From positions 1 through 34,856 of the forward strand of contig NZ_JBEXCV010000101.1 in the NCBI RefSeq assembly GCF_040605455.1: 34,856 bases of DNA, given 5' to 3'. A model generated the notes under the pieces. That model worked only from the letters and a program-made list of their open reading frames with translations. It was not told where the DNA came from and did no database searches. Of this stretch, positions 1-7,393 are shown one piece after another. Both the position numbers and the translations under genes were made by a program. Origin of the DNA: Embleya sp040605455. Lineage in GTDB: Bacteria > Actinomycetota > Actinomycetes > Streptomycetales > Streptomycetaceae. How positions within the stretch are numbered: position 1 is the stretch's first letter; every line of letters begins with the position of its first letter.

Positions 1-711
1 CCCCACATTGTCGGGAACCGCGTCGAAGCCGGACCACGTACCCGCATCGTGGTCTGCGACGGCACCGTAGATGATGTCGTCACTGCCGATCGAGAGGAGG
101 TTGGTGGTGGGCGGAGCATCTTCGATGATCTTGTTGTAGCGCAGAGCCTTGTAGTCACCGTTGGGGTGGGAATCAAAAGTCGGAGCATTGATCGACATGC
201 CGGTGACGTGCTTCACCGGTGTGGAGCCGAAGGAGTAATAGGAGAACTTGGTGTGCGCCGCGTCGTCCCACTTGTCGAAGAGGATCACGTGATCGTAGTA
301 GCTGTTGAGGATATCGCCGGCCCTCAGTTCACTGCGGGAGATCTCGTGGGAAAAGCTCGGCAGTGCCTGGGTATTGGGACTCCATTCGAGATGCCAGGCC
401 ATCGATACATAACCCGAGCAGTCCGTACGATAGGATCGGCCGCTGGAGTCCGGATAGGCGCCGCCCTGATTGTAGGGAATGCCCTTGCCGAGCCAGTATT
501 GGGCTCGGGAGATCACTTCGGAACGTGATATCGGAGACCCTACGGTTGAATTCGCGGTTGCATTCGCGGCCTGAAATAAGGGCGACGAAGCGATGCCGCT
601 GTCGGCGGGTGCCGCCGTCGCCGGTATCGCGGTCAAAAGCAGGGAGGACCCGAGAGCCGAGACAAAAAGGCTCGTACGGATGGCGGTGCGGAAAGACGAT
701 TTTGTGCGCAT
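1..711 (-). CDS. Secreted NlpC/P60-type wall hydrolase with C-terminal propeller repeat (partial, runs off left edge)
   Basis: The ATG at 709-711 follows an AAGGAAG ribosome site, and the frame stays open for 237 codons to base 1, so the 3' end lies outside the window. The first ~35 residues are a signal peptide (Arg/Lys start, hydrophobic stretch, ATAAPA cleavage region). The mature part has an NlpC/P60-like papain fold: the nucleophile motif TDCSGYV with the conserved Cys, then AGDIL and DHVILF supplying the His. This family cuts peptidoglycan stem peptides, so the protein should act in the wall. The last visible residues (SIGSDDIIYGAVADHDAG) begin the same ~47-residue repeat found in the neighbouring Rpf-like protein, and bases 1-95 are identical to 1590-1684. 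It lies downstream of that gene on the same strand, 140 bp away. The role of the repeat, perhaps wall or glycan binding, is inferred. Confidence 0.8.
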   Translation of the reverse strand, partial: MRTKSSFRTAIRTSLFVSALGSSLLLTAIPATAAPADSGIASSPLFQAANATANSTVGSPISRSEVISRAQYWLGKGIPYNQGGAYPDSSGRSYRTDCSGYVSMAWHLEWSPNTQALPSFSHEISRSELRAGDILNSYYDHVILFDKWDDAAHTKFSYYSFGSTPVKHVTGMSINAPTFDSHPNGDYKALRYNKIIEDAPPTTNLLSIGSDDIIYGAVADHDAGTWSGFDAVPDNVG

Positions 712-776
712 GATTCTTCCTTGTTCTGGGCAGCGGCGAGCCGCGCGCTGATTACCTGCGATTTGTTGTGCGAAGC

Positions 777-791
777 CGGAGTCGAACTCCG
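777..791. terminator. Short hairpin between the two wall-hydrolase genes
   Basis: CGGAGT and ACTCCG pair around a 3-base loop in the 140-bp gap between the Rpf-like stop and the NlpC/P60-like start. There is no T-tract. It could be a weak terminator or an mRNA processing structure. Confidence 0.25.
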
Positions 792-851
792 AGGCCGCGA
801 AGCCGAAGCCGAGACCAATCCGGATCCGAGGCCGAAGGCGGCGACGGGTCT

Positions 852-2081
852 CTAGGAATCCGTGGCGGCGATGCGCTTGGTTCCGGCGTTGTCCGGGACG
901 GCCCAGAATTGGGACCAGGTGCCGTTGCTGTAGTTGCCGTCGGCGCCGTAGATGATGTCGTCGTCGCCGACGGAGAAGAGGTGGACGATGTCGCCGGTCG
1001 AGGATGCGGCGATTTGCTTGGTTCCGCTGTTGGGCGGTGTGGCGGGGTCGAAGTCGGTCCAGCTTCCGCCCTGGTAGTTCTTGTCGGCGGTGTAGATCTT
1101 GTCGTCGTCGCCGATGGCGAAGAGGTGGACGGTGTTGCCGGTGGCGGCGGCGGTGATCTGCTTTGTTCCGGTGTTGTCGGGTACGGCGTCGAAGTCGGAC
1201 CAGGTGCCCGCCGAGTAGTCCGCGTCGGCGGTGTAGATCTTGTCGTCGTCGCCGATGGAATACAGGTGCACGGTGTTGCCGGTGGCCGCGGCGGCGATCT
1301 GCTTGGTTCCGGAGTTGTCGGGAACGGGGTAGAAGTTGGTCCAGCTTCCGCCCTGGTAGTTCTTGTCGGCGGTGTAGATCTTGTCGTCGTCGCCGATGGC
1401 GAAGAGGTGGACGGTGTTGCCGGTGGCCGCGGCGGCGATTTGTTTGGTTCCCACGTTGGGGGAGGGCAGGGGATCGAAACCGCCCCATGTGCCGTCGTCG
1501 GCCTTGTCGGACATGTAGATCTTGTCGTCGTCGCCGATCGAGAACAGATGCGTTGCACCCGGTGTCGATGCGGCGGCGATCTGCTTCGTCCCCACATTGT
1601 CGGGAACCGCGTCGAAGCCGGACCACGTACCCGCATCGTGGTCTGCGACGGCACCGTAGATGATGTCGTCACTGCCGATCGAGAACAGCTGGGACGTCTT
1701 GGGCGGATCAGGATAGGGATTCGCGTGGTCCGTCGAGAGCCCGGTCCCCGGAGAACACGTCCAGGCACCCGCTCCCTGGTCCGCGAGGATTTTTTCGGCG
1801 ATGAGGATCTGCTCCTTCTTTGTCGCCTGATCCGGCCGCGCCGCGTATTGGGTCCCGCCGTAGTGCTTCCAGTTGTAGAGGTTTATCTGCAGGCCTCCGT
1901 AGTAAAGTCCGTTCGATGAGACGATGGACCAGTTGCCACCGCTTTCACACTTCGCAACCTTGTCCCAGGTCGCTACGGACGCGGCATCGGCCGATCCTAC
2001 GGAAAGCCCGATGATCGCCGAACCGGAAAGGGCGAGGCCGAGGGCGGTCGTGAGCATTCTTCTTATGGAAGCGGCAGGCAT
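852..2081 (-). CDS. Secreted Rpf-like transglycosylase with six ~47-residue propeller repeats
   Basis: 409 aa from the ATG at 2079-2081, preceded by GAAGGG about 8 bases upstream; a longer reading from 2276 lacks a signal peptide at its start and is rejected. Residues 1-33 form a signal peptide ending in SADA. Residues ~36-110 are a transglycosylase-like (resuscitation-promoting factor) domain with the catalytic Glu46 in CESGGNW and the LQINLYNW segment. Such domains cleave peptidoglycan glycan strands during growth or spore resuscitation. A Pro-rich linker leads into six repeats (~131-409), each of the pattern LFSIGDDDKIYTAD...GTKQIAAA, probably blades of one beta-propeller. Repeats are nearly identical at DNA level (1056-1145 equals 1338-1427 over 90 bp), a sign of recent homogenisation. 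It lies upstream of the NlpC/P60-like gene and may be co-transcribed with it. The ligand of the propeller is unknown. Confidence 0.85.
   Translation of the reverse strand: MPAASIRRMLTTALGLALSGSAIIGLSVGSADAASVATWDKVAKCESGGNWSIVSSNGLYYGGLQINLYNWKHYGGTQYAARPDQATKKEQILIAEKILADQGAGAWTCSPGTGLSTDHANPYPDPPKTSQLFSIGSDDIIYGAVADHDAGTWSGFDAVPDNVGTKQIAAASTPGATHLFSIGDDDKIYMSDKADDGTWGGFDPLPSPNVGTKQIAAAATGNTVHLFAIGDDDKIYTADKNYQGGSWTNFYPVPDNSGTKQIAAAATGNTVHLYSIGDDDKIYTADADYSAGTWSDFDAVPDNTGTKQITAAATGNTVHLFAIGDDDKIYTADKNYQGGSWTDFDPATPPNSGTKQIAASSTGDIVHLFSVGDDDIIYGADGNYSNGTWSQFWAVPDNAGTKRIAATDS
1056..1427 (-). repeat. Internal direct repeat of the propeller region (two 90-bp identical copies)
   Basis: Bases 1056-1145 and 1338-1427 are identical and 282 bp apart, that is 94 codons or two blades. 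Other blades diverge more. The conserved frame and length suggest unequal recombination or gene conversion within the repeat array. Confidence 0.9.
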
Positions 2082-2278
2082 GGCTGTACCCTTCGAGTAA
2101 TGCGGACGAATAATGCTGCGGCCGGAGCCGGTTTTCCCGCGGTTATCCCGCGTTCGTCTCTCCGGTGCTTGTCGCCGCCGTTGACCAAAGAATGTCCGCA
2201 GGTCGGAAGTTGATCCAGGGACCCCGGCCGGCCTGAAGCGGCCTTGTCCTACTCCGGCCACCGAGGTCGGTATCACGA
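2082..2278. other. Leader and promoter region of the Rpf-like gene
   Basis: No gene is visible here. In Streptomyces, rpf genes often carry a c-di-AMP (ydaO) riboswitch leader, but I do not see the conserved ydaO segments in the minus-strand leader. Only the GAAGGG ribosome site close to 2081 can be supported. Confidence 0.4.
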
Positions 2279-2603
2279 ATGGACGTCGCGGCGGTGTCGC
2301 GGGCGTGGCTGGCGGGCCAGGAGGGCGGCGATGCGATCGCCGACATGCTCATGGGCGTCGCCGGGCCCGGGTACCGACTGCTCTCCACGTGGCGCGCCGC
2401 CGAGGCGGATGTTCCGATCCGGTCGACCGCGGCGGCCGGCACGACGGCGACGGCCCGGATCACCGTCCCGCCTCGATTCCTCGCCGCTGGGACCCTGACG
2501 TGCATGCGTGACGATCGTGCCCGGTGCGTACCGGATCACCATCGGCCGTAACGTCACCGACGTGCGTGCGGGCCTGGAAGTGGCGTGGCAGGGGCGGCGG
2601 TAG
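2279..2603 (+). pseudogene. Remnant of a GH3 beta-glucosidase C-terminus (truncated, frameshifted)
   Basis: Reading from 2279 gives DVAAVSRAWLAGQEGGDAIA followed by DML...GYRLLSTWRAAEADVPI. This follows the GH3 C-terminal domain pattern (AW-PGQEGG-AIADVLFG-P-GRLP-TWP---ADVP). The frame then loses sense near 2505, and another frame opening at 2508 gives VTIVPGAYRITIGRNVTDVR up to a TAG at 2601-2603, which resembles the end of the fibronectin-III-like domain that closes many GH3 enzymes. The N-terminal ~80% of a normal GH3 is absent, and the spacing between the two pieces is too short, so there is also an internal deletion. No ribosome site precedes 2279. Third positions are still mostly G/C, which suggests fairly recent decay. 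Assigned from remembered family patterns, without an alignment. Confidence 0.55.
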
Positions 2604-3068
2604 GGTCGGCGGAGGGGCCCAGTCGTATCCCCGCACAGGCGTATCCCCGCACAGCGGAACGGCCGAGCTACGCGGGGCTCTCGCGCGCGAAGTGCGGGGC
2701 GCCCCGCATTTCGTGCGGCTACGCGTGCCGTGCCGGCCGGGCGTTCAAGGCTTGTAGCGACGGTTCGGGACGCGGCACCGGCGGATTCGAACAGGGATGG
2801 CGCAGTACCTCCATGGTCGCCAACTCCCCCTTGCAGTGCGGGCGTTCAGGATCCACGCGCGGAACTCCCCTCGACGGGCGGTAGACCGACCTCGGCCGTT
2901 CGCCGGTGAGGGGGACGATGCCGGTTCTCGGCAGGGCGCGCAATGCCGGCGCGGCACGCGCTGTCACGGCGCAATGCCGGGGCCGCCGACCGCCGGGTGG
3001 TCGTTGTCGGCGGCGCCGTCGAGGAGGAGTTCGTGGCGCCGGGTGGCCAACGTGCCGCCCGGACCGCG
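2604..3068. other. Gene-poor stretch with short palindrome and tandem duplication
   Basis: No open frame here has a convincing ribosome site and composition. It contains a 15-bp tandem duplication (CGTATCCCCGCACAG at 2624-2638 and 2640-2654) and a perfect 16-bp palindrome (TGCGGGGCGCCCCGCA, 2693-2708). It lies between the GH3 remnant and the end of nnaR and looks like degraded DNA. Confidence 0.5.
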
Positions 3069-4196
3069 TCAGGTCGCGACGGCCAGGCGGTAACCGCGCT
3101 TCGTGACGGTTTTGATCAAGCCCTTGTGCGGGCCGAGCGAGGTACGCAGGCGGGCCACGGCGGCCTCGACCGCGTGCTCGTCGGTGGAGGCGTCACGCCA
3201 GACTCGGCGTAGGAGTTCGGCTCGACTGAGCACCCAGCCCGGTCGTTCGGCGAGCGCGCGCAGGACCGCCGCCGACACCGGGGACAACGAGATCACGCCA
3301 CCCTGCACCAGGACCGCGCTGCCCTGCAGGATCAGGCGATCCGTACCGGTATCCAACTCCCGCCGAACCCGGCCGGGCAGCGTCTCGGTGACCGTACGGA
3401 CGAGCGAGCCGAGTCGCCCCCGCTCCGGCCACACCGCCTCCACACCCTCGTCCGTCAGTGGTTTGGCGCAGATCCCGCCTATGCACACGGGCAGCACACT
3501 CGTCCGCAACGCGGTCAACACCTCCTCGTGCCGCCCAAGTTCGTCCGCGGCTTGGAGGAATGCGCCGATCGCGGGTGCGCTGGTGAAGGTGAGCGCGTGC
3601 AGTTCGCGTCGGGTCACCTGCTCGACCAGGCGGCGTACCGCGATGGGATCCTCCGGTGGTCCCCACCGGTACACGGGCAGTTCGATCACCTCGGCGCCGC
3701 GCTCGCGCAGGATCGAGGCGAACCCTTGGAGCGGCGCGCCATGTTCCTGGAGTGCTATCCGACGGCCTCGCAGATCCCGGGCGAGCAACCAGTGGAGGAG
3801 CTCGTCGTTGGCCTCCGAGCCCGGCGAGTACGTCTCGCGCAGCCCTGACGCCCGAACCGCCCCGGTGGCCTTGGGACCGCGACTGATCACCGTCGCCGCC
3901 TCGCAGGCCCGGCGCAGCTCGGCCGATCGTCCCCAACCCTCGGCCGCGTTCATCCAACCGCGCCAGCCCACGCCGGTCGTCGCGACCACGTAGTCGAGCG
4001 GTTCGACCAGGCAGCGCTCGGTGGCGAGACGTAGTACGTGGTCCTCGCGCAGCGGGATGATGCTGAGCGTCGCGGTGCCCACGACCTTTGCGCCGCGACG
4101 TTCGAGCAGGGCGACCAGTTCGTCGCGGCGCCGGGCGGCCGTGACGCCGACCGTGAGCCCGACGAGGGGTTCGGCGGCGTTTGTGCGAGTAACCAT
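3069..4196 (-). CDS. nnaR: NnaR-type nitrate assimilation regulator: HemD-like domain fused to OmpR-type winged helix
   Basis: 375 aa. Residues ~10-255 match the uroporphyrinogen-III synthase (HemD) fold: LVGLTVGVTAARRRDELVAL, TSAPAIGAF and LPVCIGGICAKPLTDEGVEAV are typical stretches. Residues ~285-375 are a C-terminal winged helix of the OmpR/trans_reg_C type (LSRAELLRRVWRDAS, HAVEAAVARLR, IKTVTKRGYRL). This architecture is that of NnaR (SCO2958) of Streptomyces coelicolor, which works with GlnR to activate nitrate/nitrite assimilation genes and has been reported to have uroporphyrinogen-III synthase activity. The siroheme link makes sense because nitrite reductase needs siroheme. Here it is divergent from nasC, separated by 190 bp, which supports the assignment. 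The ATG at 4194-4196 has no strong ribosome site, so the exact start is less sure than the identity. Confidence 0.85.
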   Translation of the reverse strand: MVTRTNAAEPLVGLTVGVTAARRRDELVALLERRGAKVVGTATLSIIPLREDHVLRLATERCLVEPLDYVVATTGVGWRGWMNAAEGWGRSAELRRACEAATVISRGPKATGAVRASGLRETYSPGSEANDELLHWLLARDLRGRRIALQEHGAPLQGFASILRERGAEVIELPVYRWGPPEDPIAVRRLVEQVTRRELHALTFTSAPAIGAFLQAADELGRHEEVLTALRTSVLPVCIGGICAKPLTDEGVEAVWPERGRLGSLVRTVTETLPGRVRRELDTGTDRLILQGSAVLVQGGVISLSPVSAAVLRALAERPGWVLSRAELLRRVWRDASTDEHAVEAAVARLRTSLGPHKGLIKTVTKRGYRLAVAT

Positions 4197-4218
4197 GTGA
4201 CGAGAGTGGGGGGCCGGC

Positions 4219-4234
4219 GTTACAGGGGTGTTGC
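4219..4234. promoter_or_regulatory. Possible weak GlnR-type half-site pair between nnaR and nasC
   Basis: GTTAC-N6-GTTGC lies in the 190-bp divergent gap. It resembles the GTnAC-N6-GaAAC spacing reported for actinomycete GlnR sites, but the second half matches only at its first and last bases. Location fits; sequence evidence is weak. Confidence 0.2.
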
Positions 4235-4386
4235 GGCTTGATCACCCCGGGGTTAGGTCTCGAGTTCTCGTGGGGCTCTTCGGTGTCACGGTTCTCACGG
4301 TCGGTACCCGGCCCGGTGAGACAGCCGTACCGTCGGCGCAACATCGCAGACCAGGCGGCGTAACCGTAGCTCGCGACGCTACCGAC

Positions 4387-6849
4387 ATGACGACGCACGC
4401 CGGGACCACGACGACGGACACCCATTGCCCGTACTGCTCGCTGCAGTGCGGGATGGGCCTGCGGGCCGAGCGGGGTTCGGGGCCTGGGATCGGCCCGGGT
4501 GTTTCGAATGATGCGGGCCTTTCGGGTGACTCGGGTGCTTCGAGTTCCGCTGGTTCTACGAGTTCTTCGGCATCTTCGGACCTTACGGATCTTACGGGCT
4601 TTACGGGCTCTACGGGCTCTACGGGTCTTTCAGGTGATTCGGATGTTTTGGTCGAAGTTGTCGAGCGGCCCGGGTTTCCGGTCAATCGTGGTGCGTTGTG
4701 CGGCAAGGGGCAGAGTGCGGCCGAGGTCTTGCGGCGCGGGGTACGGCTGACCGCGCCGCTGGTGCGCGATGCCGACGGGGTGCTGCGCGAGGCGGGGTGG
4801 GACGACGCGTTGGACCGCGTCGCGGCCGGGTTGACGGCGGCCGGCCGGGCGTACGGACGAGACACCGTCGGGGTGTTCGGCGGGGGCGGACTGACCAACG
4901 AGAAGGCCTATCTATTGGGGAAGTTCGCGCGGGTGGTGCTGCGGACGGCGAACATCGACTACAACGGCCGGTTCTGTATGTCCTCGGCGGCGGCCGCGGG
5001 CAAGGCGGCCTTCGGCGTCGATCGCGGGCTGCCGTTTCCCATGGAGGACATCGCACGGACCGGCTGCGTGATCCTGGTCGGGGCCAATCCGGCGGACACG
5101 ATGCCGCCGGCGCTGCGCTACTTCACCGACATGCGCGCGGCCGGCGGGCGATTGGTGGTCGTGGACCCGCGCCGGACCCGGACGGCTGCCCAGGCCGATC
5201 TGCACCTTCAGCCGGTACCGGGTACGGACCTGGCGCTCGCGCTGGGCCTGCTGCACCTGTTGATCGCCGACGGGCATGTGGACGAGGAGTTCGTGACGGC
5301 CCGCACGGTCGGCTTCGATGCGGCGCGGGCGGCGGCTATGGCGCACTGGCCGGAGCGCGTCGAGCGGATCACCGGCGTACCGGTGGAGGCGATGCGGGAC
5401 GCGATCCGGATGTTCGTGTCGGCGCCGGCGGCCATGGTGCTGACGGCCCGCGGCCCGGAGCAGCAGAGCAAGGGCGTGGACACGGTCGGGGCGTGGATCG
5501 ATCTGTGCCTGGCAGCCGGGAAGGCCGGGCGACCGCTGTCCGGCTACGGCTGCCTGACCGGCCAGGGCAACGGGCAGGGCGGACGCGAACACGGCCAGAA
5601 GGCCGACCAACTGCCGGGCTACCGGATGATCACGGATCCGGCCGCGCGGGCCCACGTGGCGGGGATCTGGGGCGTGGACGCGGATTCGCTGCCGGGGCCC
5701 GGGCGTTCCGCGTACGAACTGTTGGACTCCTGCGGCGAGGAGGTCCGCGCCCTGTTCGTGATGGGCTCCAACCCGGTGGTGTCCGCGCCGAACGCGGCCC
5801 ACGTGGAGACCCGGCTCGCGGCGTTGGACTTCCTGGTGGTGGCGGACGTGGTGCTGTCCGAGACGGCGGCGCTGGCCGATGTCGTGTTGCCCAGCGCCCA
5901 GTGGGCCGAGGAGAACGGGACCACGACGAACCTGGAGGGCAGGGTGATCCTGCGTCAGGCCGCGCTGCCGGTGCCGGACGGCGTGCGGACGGACCTGTTC
6001 ACGCTGAACGCGCTCGCCCGGCGGCTGGGCGTCGATCGTGGCTTCGCGACGGACGCGGAGGAGGTGTTCGACGAACTGCGCCGAGCGTCGGCGGGCGGGG
6101 CGGCGGACTACGCGGGCATCACCTACGACCGCATCCGGGCCGAGGACGGGGTTTTCTGGCCCTGCCCGGACGTGACCCACCCGGGTACGCCGCGGCTTTT
6201 CCTGGATCGCTTCGCAACGCCGGACGGAAGAGCGCGCTTCGCAGCGCCCACGCACCGGGCCGCGGCCGAGGAGCCGGACGCGGAATATCCGCTGTATCTG
6301 ACGACGGGTCGGGTCCTGAGCCAGTACCAGAGCGGTGCCCAGACCCGCCGCGTCCCGACCCTGAACCGCGCTGCCTCCGGCCCGTTCGTGGAACTGCATC
6401 CGGACCTGGCGGAGCGGCTGGCGGTGGGCGACGGCGACCCGGTCGCGGTCACGAGCCGCCGAGGACGCGCGGTCGCGCCGGCGAGGCTTTCGGGGGAGAT
6501 TCGGCCGGACACGGTGTTCATGCCGTTCCACTGGGCGGGGGAGGGGCGGGCGAACTCGGTGACGAACGCGGCCCTGGACCCGGTATCGAGGATGCCGGAG
6601 TTCAAGGTGTGCGCGGTCCGGGTCGAGCGGGTCGCGGAGGTCGCGGGGGTCGCGGGGGTCGAGAACGTCGCGGGGGCCGCGAAGGTCGGGCCGGCGGCGG
6701 ACGAGCGCGGGGGTGCTGCGTCGAGCGGGATCGATGGTGTCGGTGTCGGTGTCGGTGTCGGTGTGGGCGTGGGCGTGGGCGTGGGTGCCGGGGCCGAAGC
6801 CGGGGCCGGGGCCGGTGTGGGCATGTGTGTGGGCGTGGGAGGCGTGTGA
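4387..6849 (+). CDS. nasC: Assimilatory nitrate reductase catalytic subunit
   Basis: 820 aa from the ATG at 4387. The open frame extends upstream, but the protein family begins just before the iron-sulfur motif. It is a molybdopterin oxidoreductase: [4Fe-4S] ligands C14, C17, C21 (CPYCSLQCG) and C105 (GALCGKG), the molybdenum region with C197 (NGRFCMSSA), then GANPADT, MGSNPVVSAPN, EENGTTTNLEGRV and the C-terminal molybdopterin-dinucleotide-binding domain (YPLYLTTGR, PFHWAGEGRANSVTNAALDP). It reduces nitrate to nitrite in the cytoplasm. Two oddities: between C21 and C105 there are 83 residues where homologues usually have about 25-30, the extra part being low-complexity Gly/Ser/Thr encoded by 9-bp repeats; and after the normal end (~residue 735) there is a ~85-residue tail ending in a (Gly-Val)n run from 6-bp repeats. 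No clear ribosome site precedes 4387; translation may be leaderless. Confidence 0.9.
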   Translation: MTTHAGTTTTDTHCPYCSLQCGMGLRAERGSGPGIGPGVSNDAGLSGDSGASSSAGSTSSSASSDLTDLTGFTGSTGSTGLSGDSDVLVEVVERPGFPVNRGALCGKGQSAAEVLRRGVRLTAPLVRDADGVLREAGWDDALDRVAAGLTAAGRAYGRDTVGVFGGGGLTNEKAYLLGKFARVVLRTANIDYNGRFCMSSAAAAGKAAFGVDRGLPFPMEDIARTGCVILVGANPADTMPPALRYFTDMRAAGGRLVVVDPRRTRTAAQADLHLQPVPGTDLALALGLLHLLIADGHVDEEFVTARTVGFDAARAAAMAHWPERVERITGVPVEAMRDAIRMFVSAPAAMVLTARGPEQQSKGVDTVGAWIDLCLAAGKAGRPLSGYGCLTGQGNGQGGREHGQKADQLPGYRMITDPAARAHVAGIWGVDADSLPGPGRSAYELLDSCGEEVRALFVMGSNPVVSAPNAAHVETRLAALDFLVVADVVLSETAALADVVLPSAQWAEENGTTTNLEGRVILRQAALPVPDGVRTDLFTLNALARRLGVDRGFATDAEEVFDELRRASAGGAADYAGITYDRIRAEDGVFWPCPDVTHPGTPRLFLDRFATPDGRARFAAPTHRAAAEEPDAEYPLYLTTGRVLSQYQSGAQTRRVPTLNRAASGPFVELHPDLAERLAVGDGDPVAVTSRRGRAVAPARLSGEIRPDTVFMPFHWAGEGRANSVTNAALDPVSRMPEFKVCAVRVERVAEVAGVAGVENVAGAAKVGPAADERGGAASSGIDGVGVGVGVGVGVGVGVGAGAEAGAGAGVGMCVGVGGV
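4572..4643 (+). repeat. 9-bp tandem repeat array inside nasC (about 8 units)
   Basis: Units such as ctttacggg, ctctacggg, ctctacggg and tctttcagg follow each other without gaps, encoding a Gly-Ser/Phe-Thr tripeptide repeat between the third and fourth iron-sulfur cysteines. The array is more T-rich than the surrounding gene. A related array occurs at 17966-18037. Confidence 0.85.
6734..6788 (+). repeat. 6-bp tandem repeat in the nasC C-terminal tail
   Basis: Copies of ggtgtc followed by copies of gtgggc give an uninterrupted Gly-Val dipeptide run near the C-terminus. The period is a multiple of three, so copy-number changes alter tail length without frameshift. Confidence 0.85.
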
Positions 6850-6876
6850 TGGCGCCTAGCCGGCTGGAGATGGGTG

Positions 6877-7393
6877 GAGCGGCGCTCGCCGATGCGAGCA
6901 GTGCTCTCGAATGCGTGTGGCGCTCTGTCCTGGACGAGTCCGCCCGGGGCGGTGCTCGCGAATGTGAGCAGTGCTCTCGTCTTTGTGAGGGAAGCAGCTG
7001 CGCGCCGCGCGGAGCTTTCGGCGGAGCGTTGCTCATTGATGCGCGCACTGCTCTCGCGAAGTCGCGCAGTTGGATGTGGTGACGTTCCGGCAGAGCGGTG
7101 CTCATGAGTGTGAGCAGTGCTCTTGGTTGCGAGAGGTGATCGTGGTGCGGGTCGGGGTGGTGGGCGCGGGGATGGCGGCGGCGCGGTTTGCGCAGCAAAT
7201 GGCGGCACGGGAACCCGGGGTATCCGTGACGGTGTTCGGGGACGAGGTGTATCCGCCGTACAACAGAGCACTGCTCGCGGATGTGCTCAGTGCTCGCTTC
7301 GGGGCCGAGGCGATCGGGTTGCCGGTCGGGCCGACGGCGGTGGTTCGGGTCGGGACGCGGGTCAGTGCTCTTGATGCGGAGCAGTGCTCTCTT
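6877..7393 (+). repeat. Cluster of six 33-bp double-dyad repeats
   Basis: Six ungapped 33-bp units start at 6878, 6948, 7025, 7094, 7267 and 7361. Each has two copies of an 11-bp dyad GAGCNNNGCTC, centred 19 bp apart; the right-hand dyad is most often GAGCAGTGCTC. GCTC at unit positions 7-10 and CA(G/C)TGCTC at 22-29 are kept in all six. The first four fill the gap after nasC at 69-77 bp spacing; the last two lie inside the oxidoreductase reading frame (opening at 7142). No mobile-element gene is near. It could be a multi-operator array for a dimeric regulator or a REP-like dispersed repeat. Confidence 0.8.

Noticed and set aside
768..1919. Long plus-strand frame of 383 aa opposite the Rpf-like gene
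   Set aside because: It mirrors the propeller repeats; the minus-strand frame has the signal peptide, catalytic domain and ribosome site.
2082..2278. c-di-AMP (ydaO) riboswitch before the Rpf-like gene
   Set aside because: Expected from Streptomyces rpf genes, but I could not find the conserved ydaO core segments in this leader.
2770..2800. tRNA-like T-loop sequence (TTCGAAT on the minus strand)
   Set aside because: The flanking bases do not form the five-pair T stem and no acceptor stem or anticodon arm can be built.
2719..3068. Several short frames of 60-100 aa on both strands
   Set aside because: Arg/Pro-rich, without ribosome sites of good spacing together with coding-like composition.
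4228..4386. N-terminal extension of NasC by 53 residues
   Set aside because: It overlaps the divergent promoter region and precedes the family's normal start by far.
6874..7107. A 77-aa reading frame made largely of the 33-bp repeats
   Set aside because: No ribosome site, and its sequence is just the translated repeats; repeated frames on the other strand look alike.
6877..7130. CRISPR-like array (33-bp repeats with 36-44 bp intervals)
   Set aside because: The repeats are too degenerate, each is itself a double dyad, two further copies lie inside a coding gene, and no cas genes are near.
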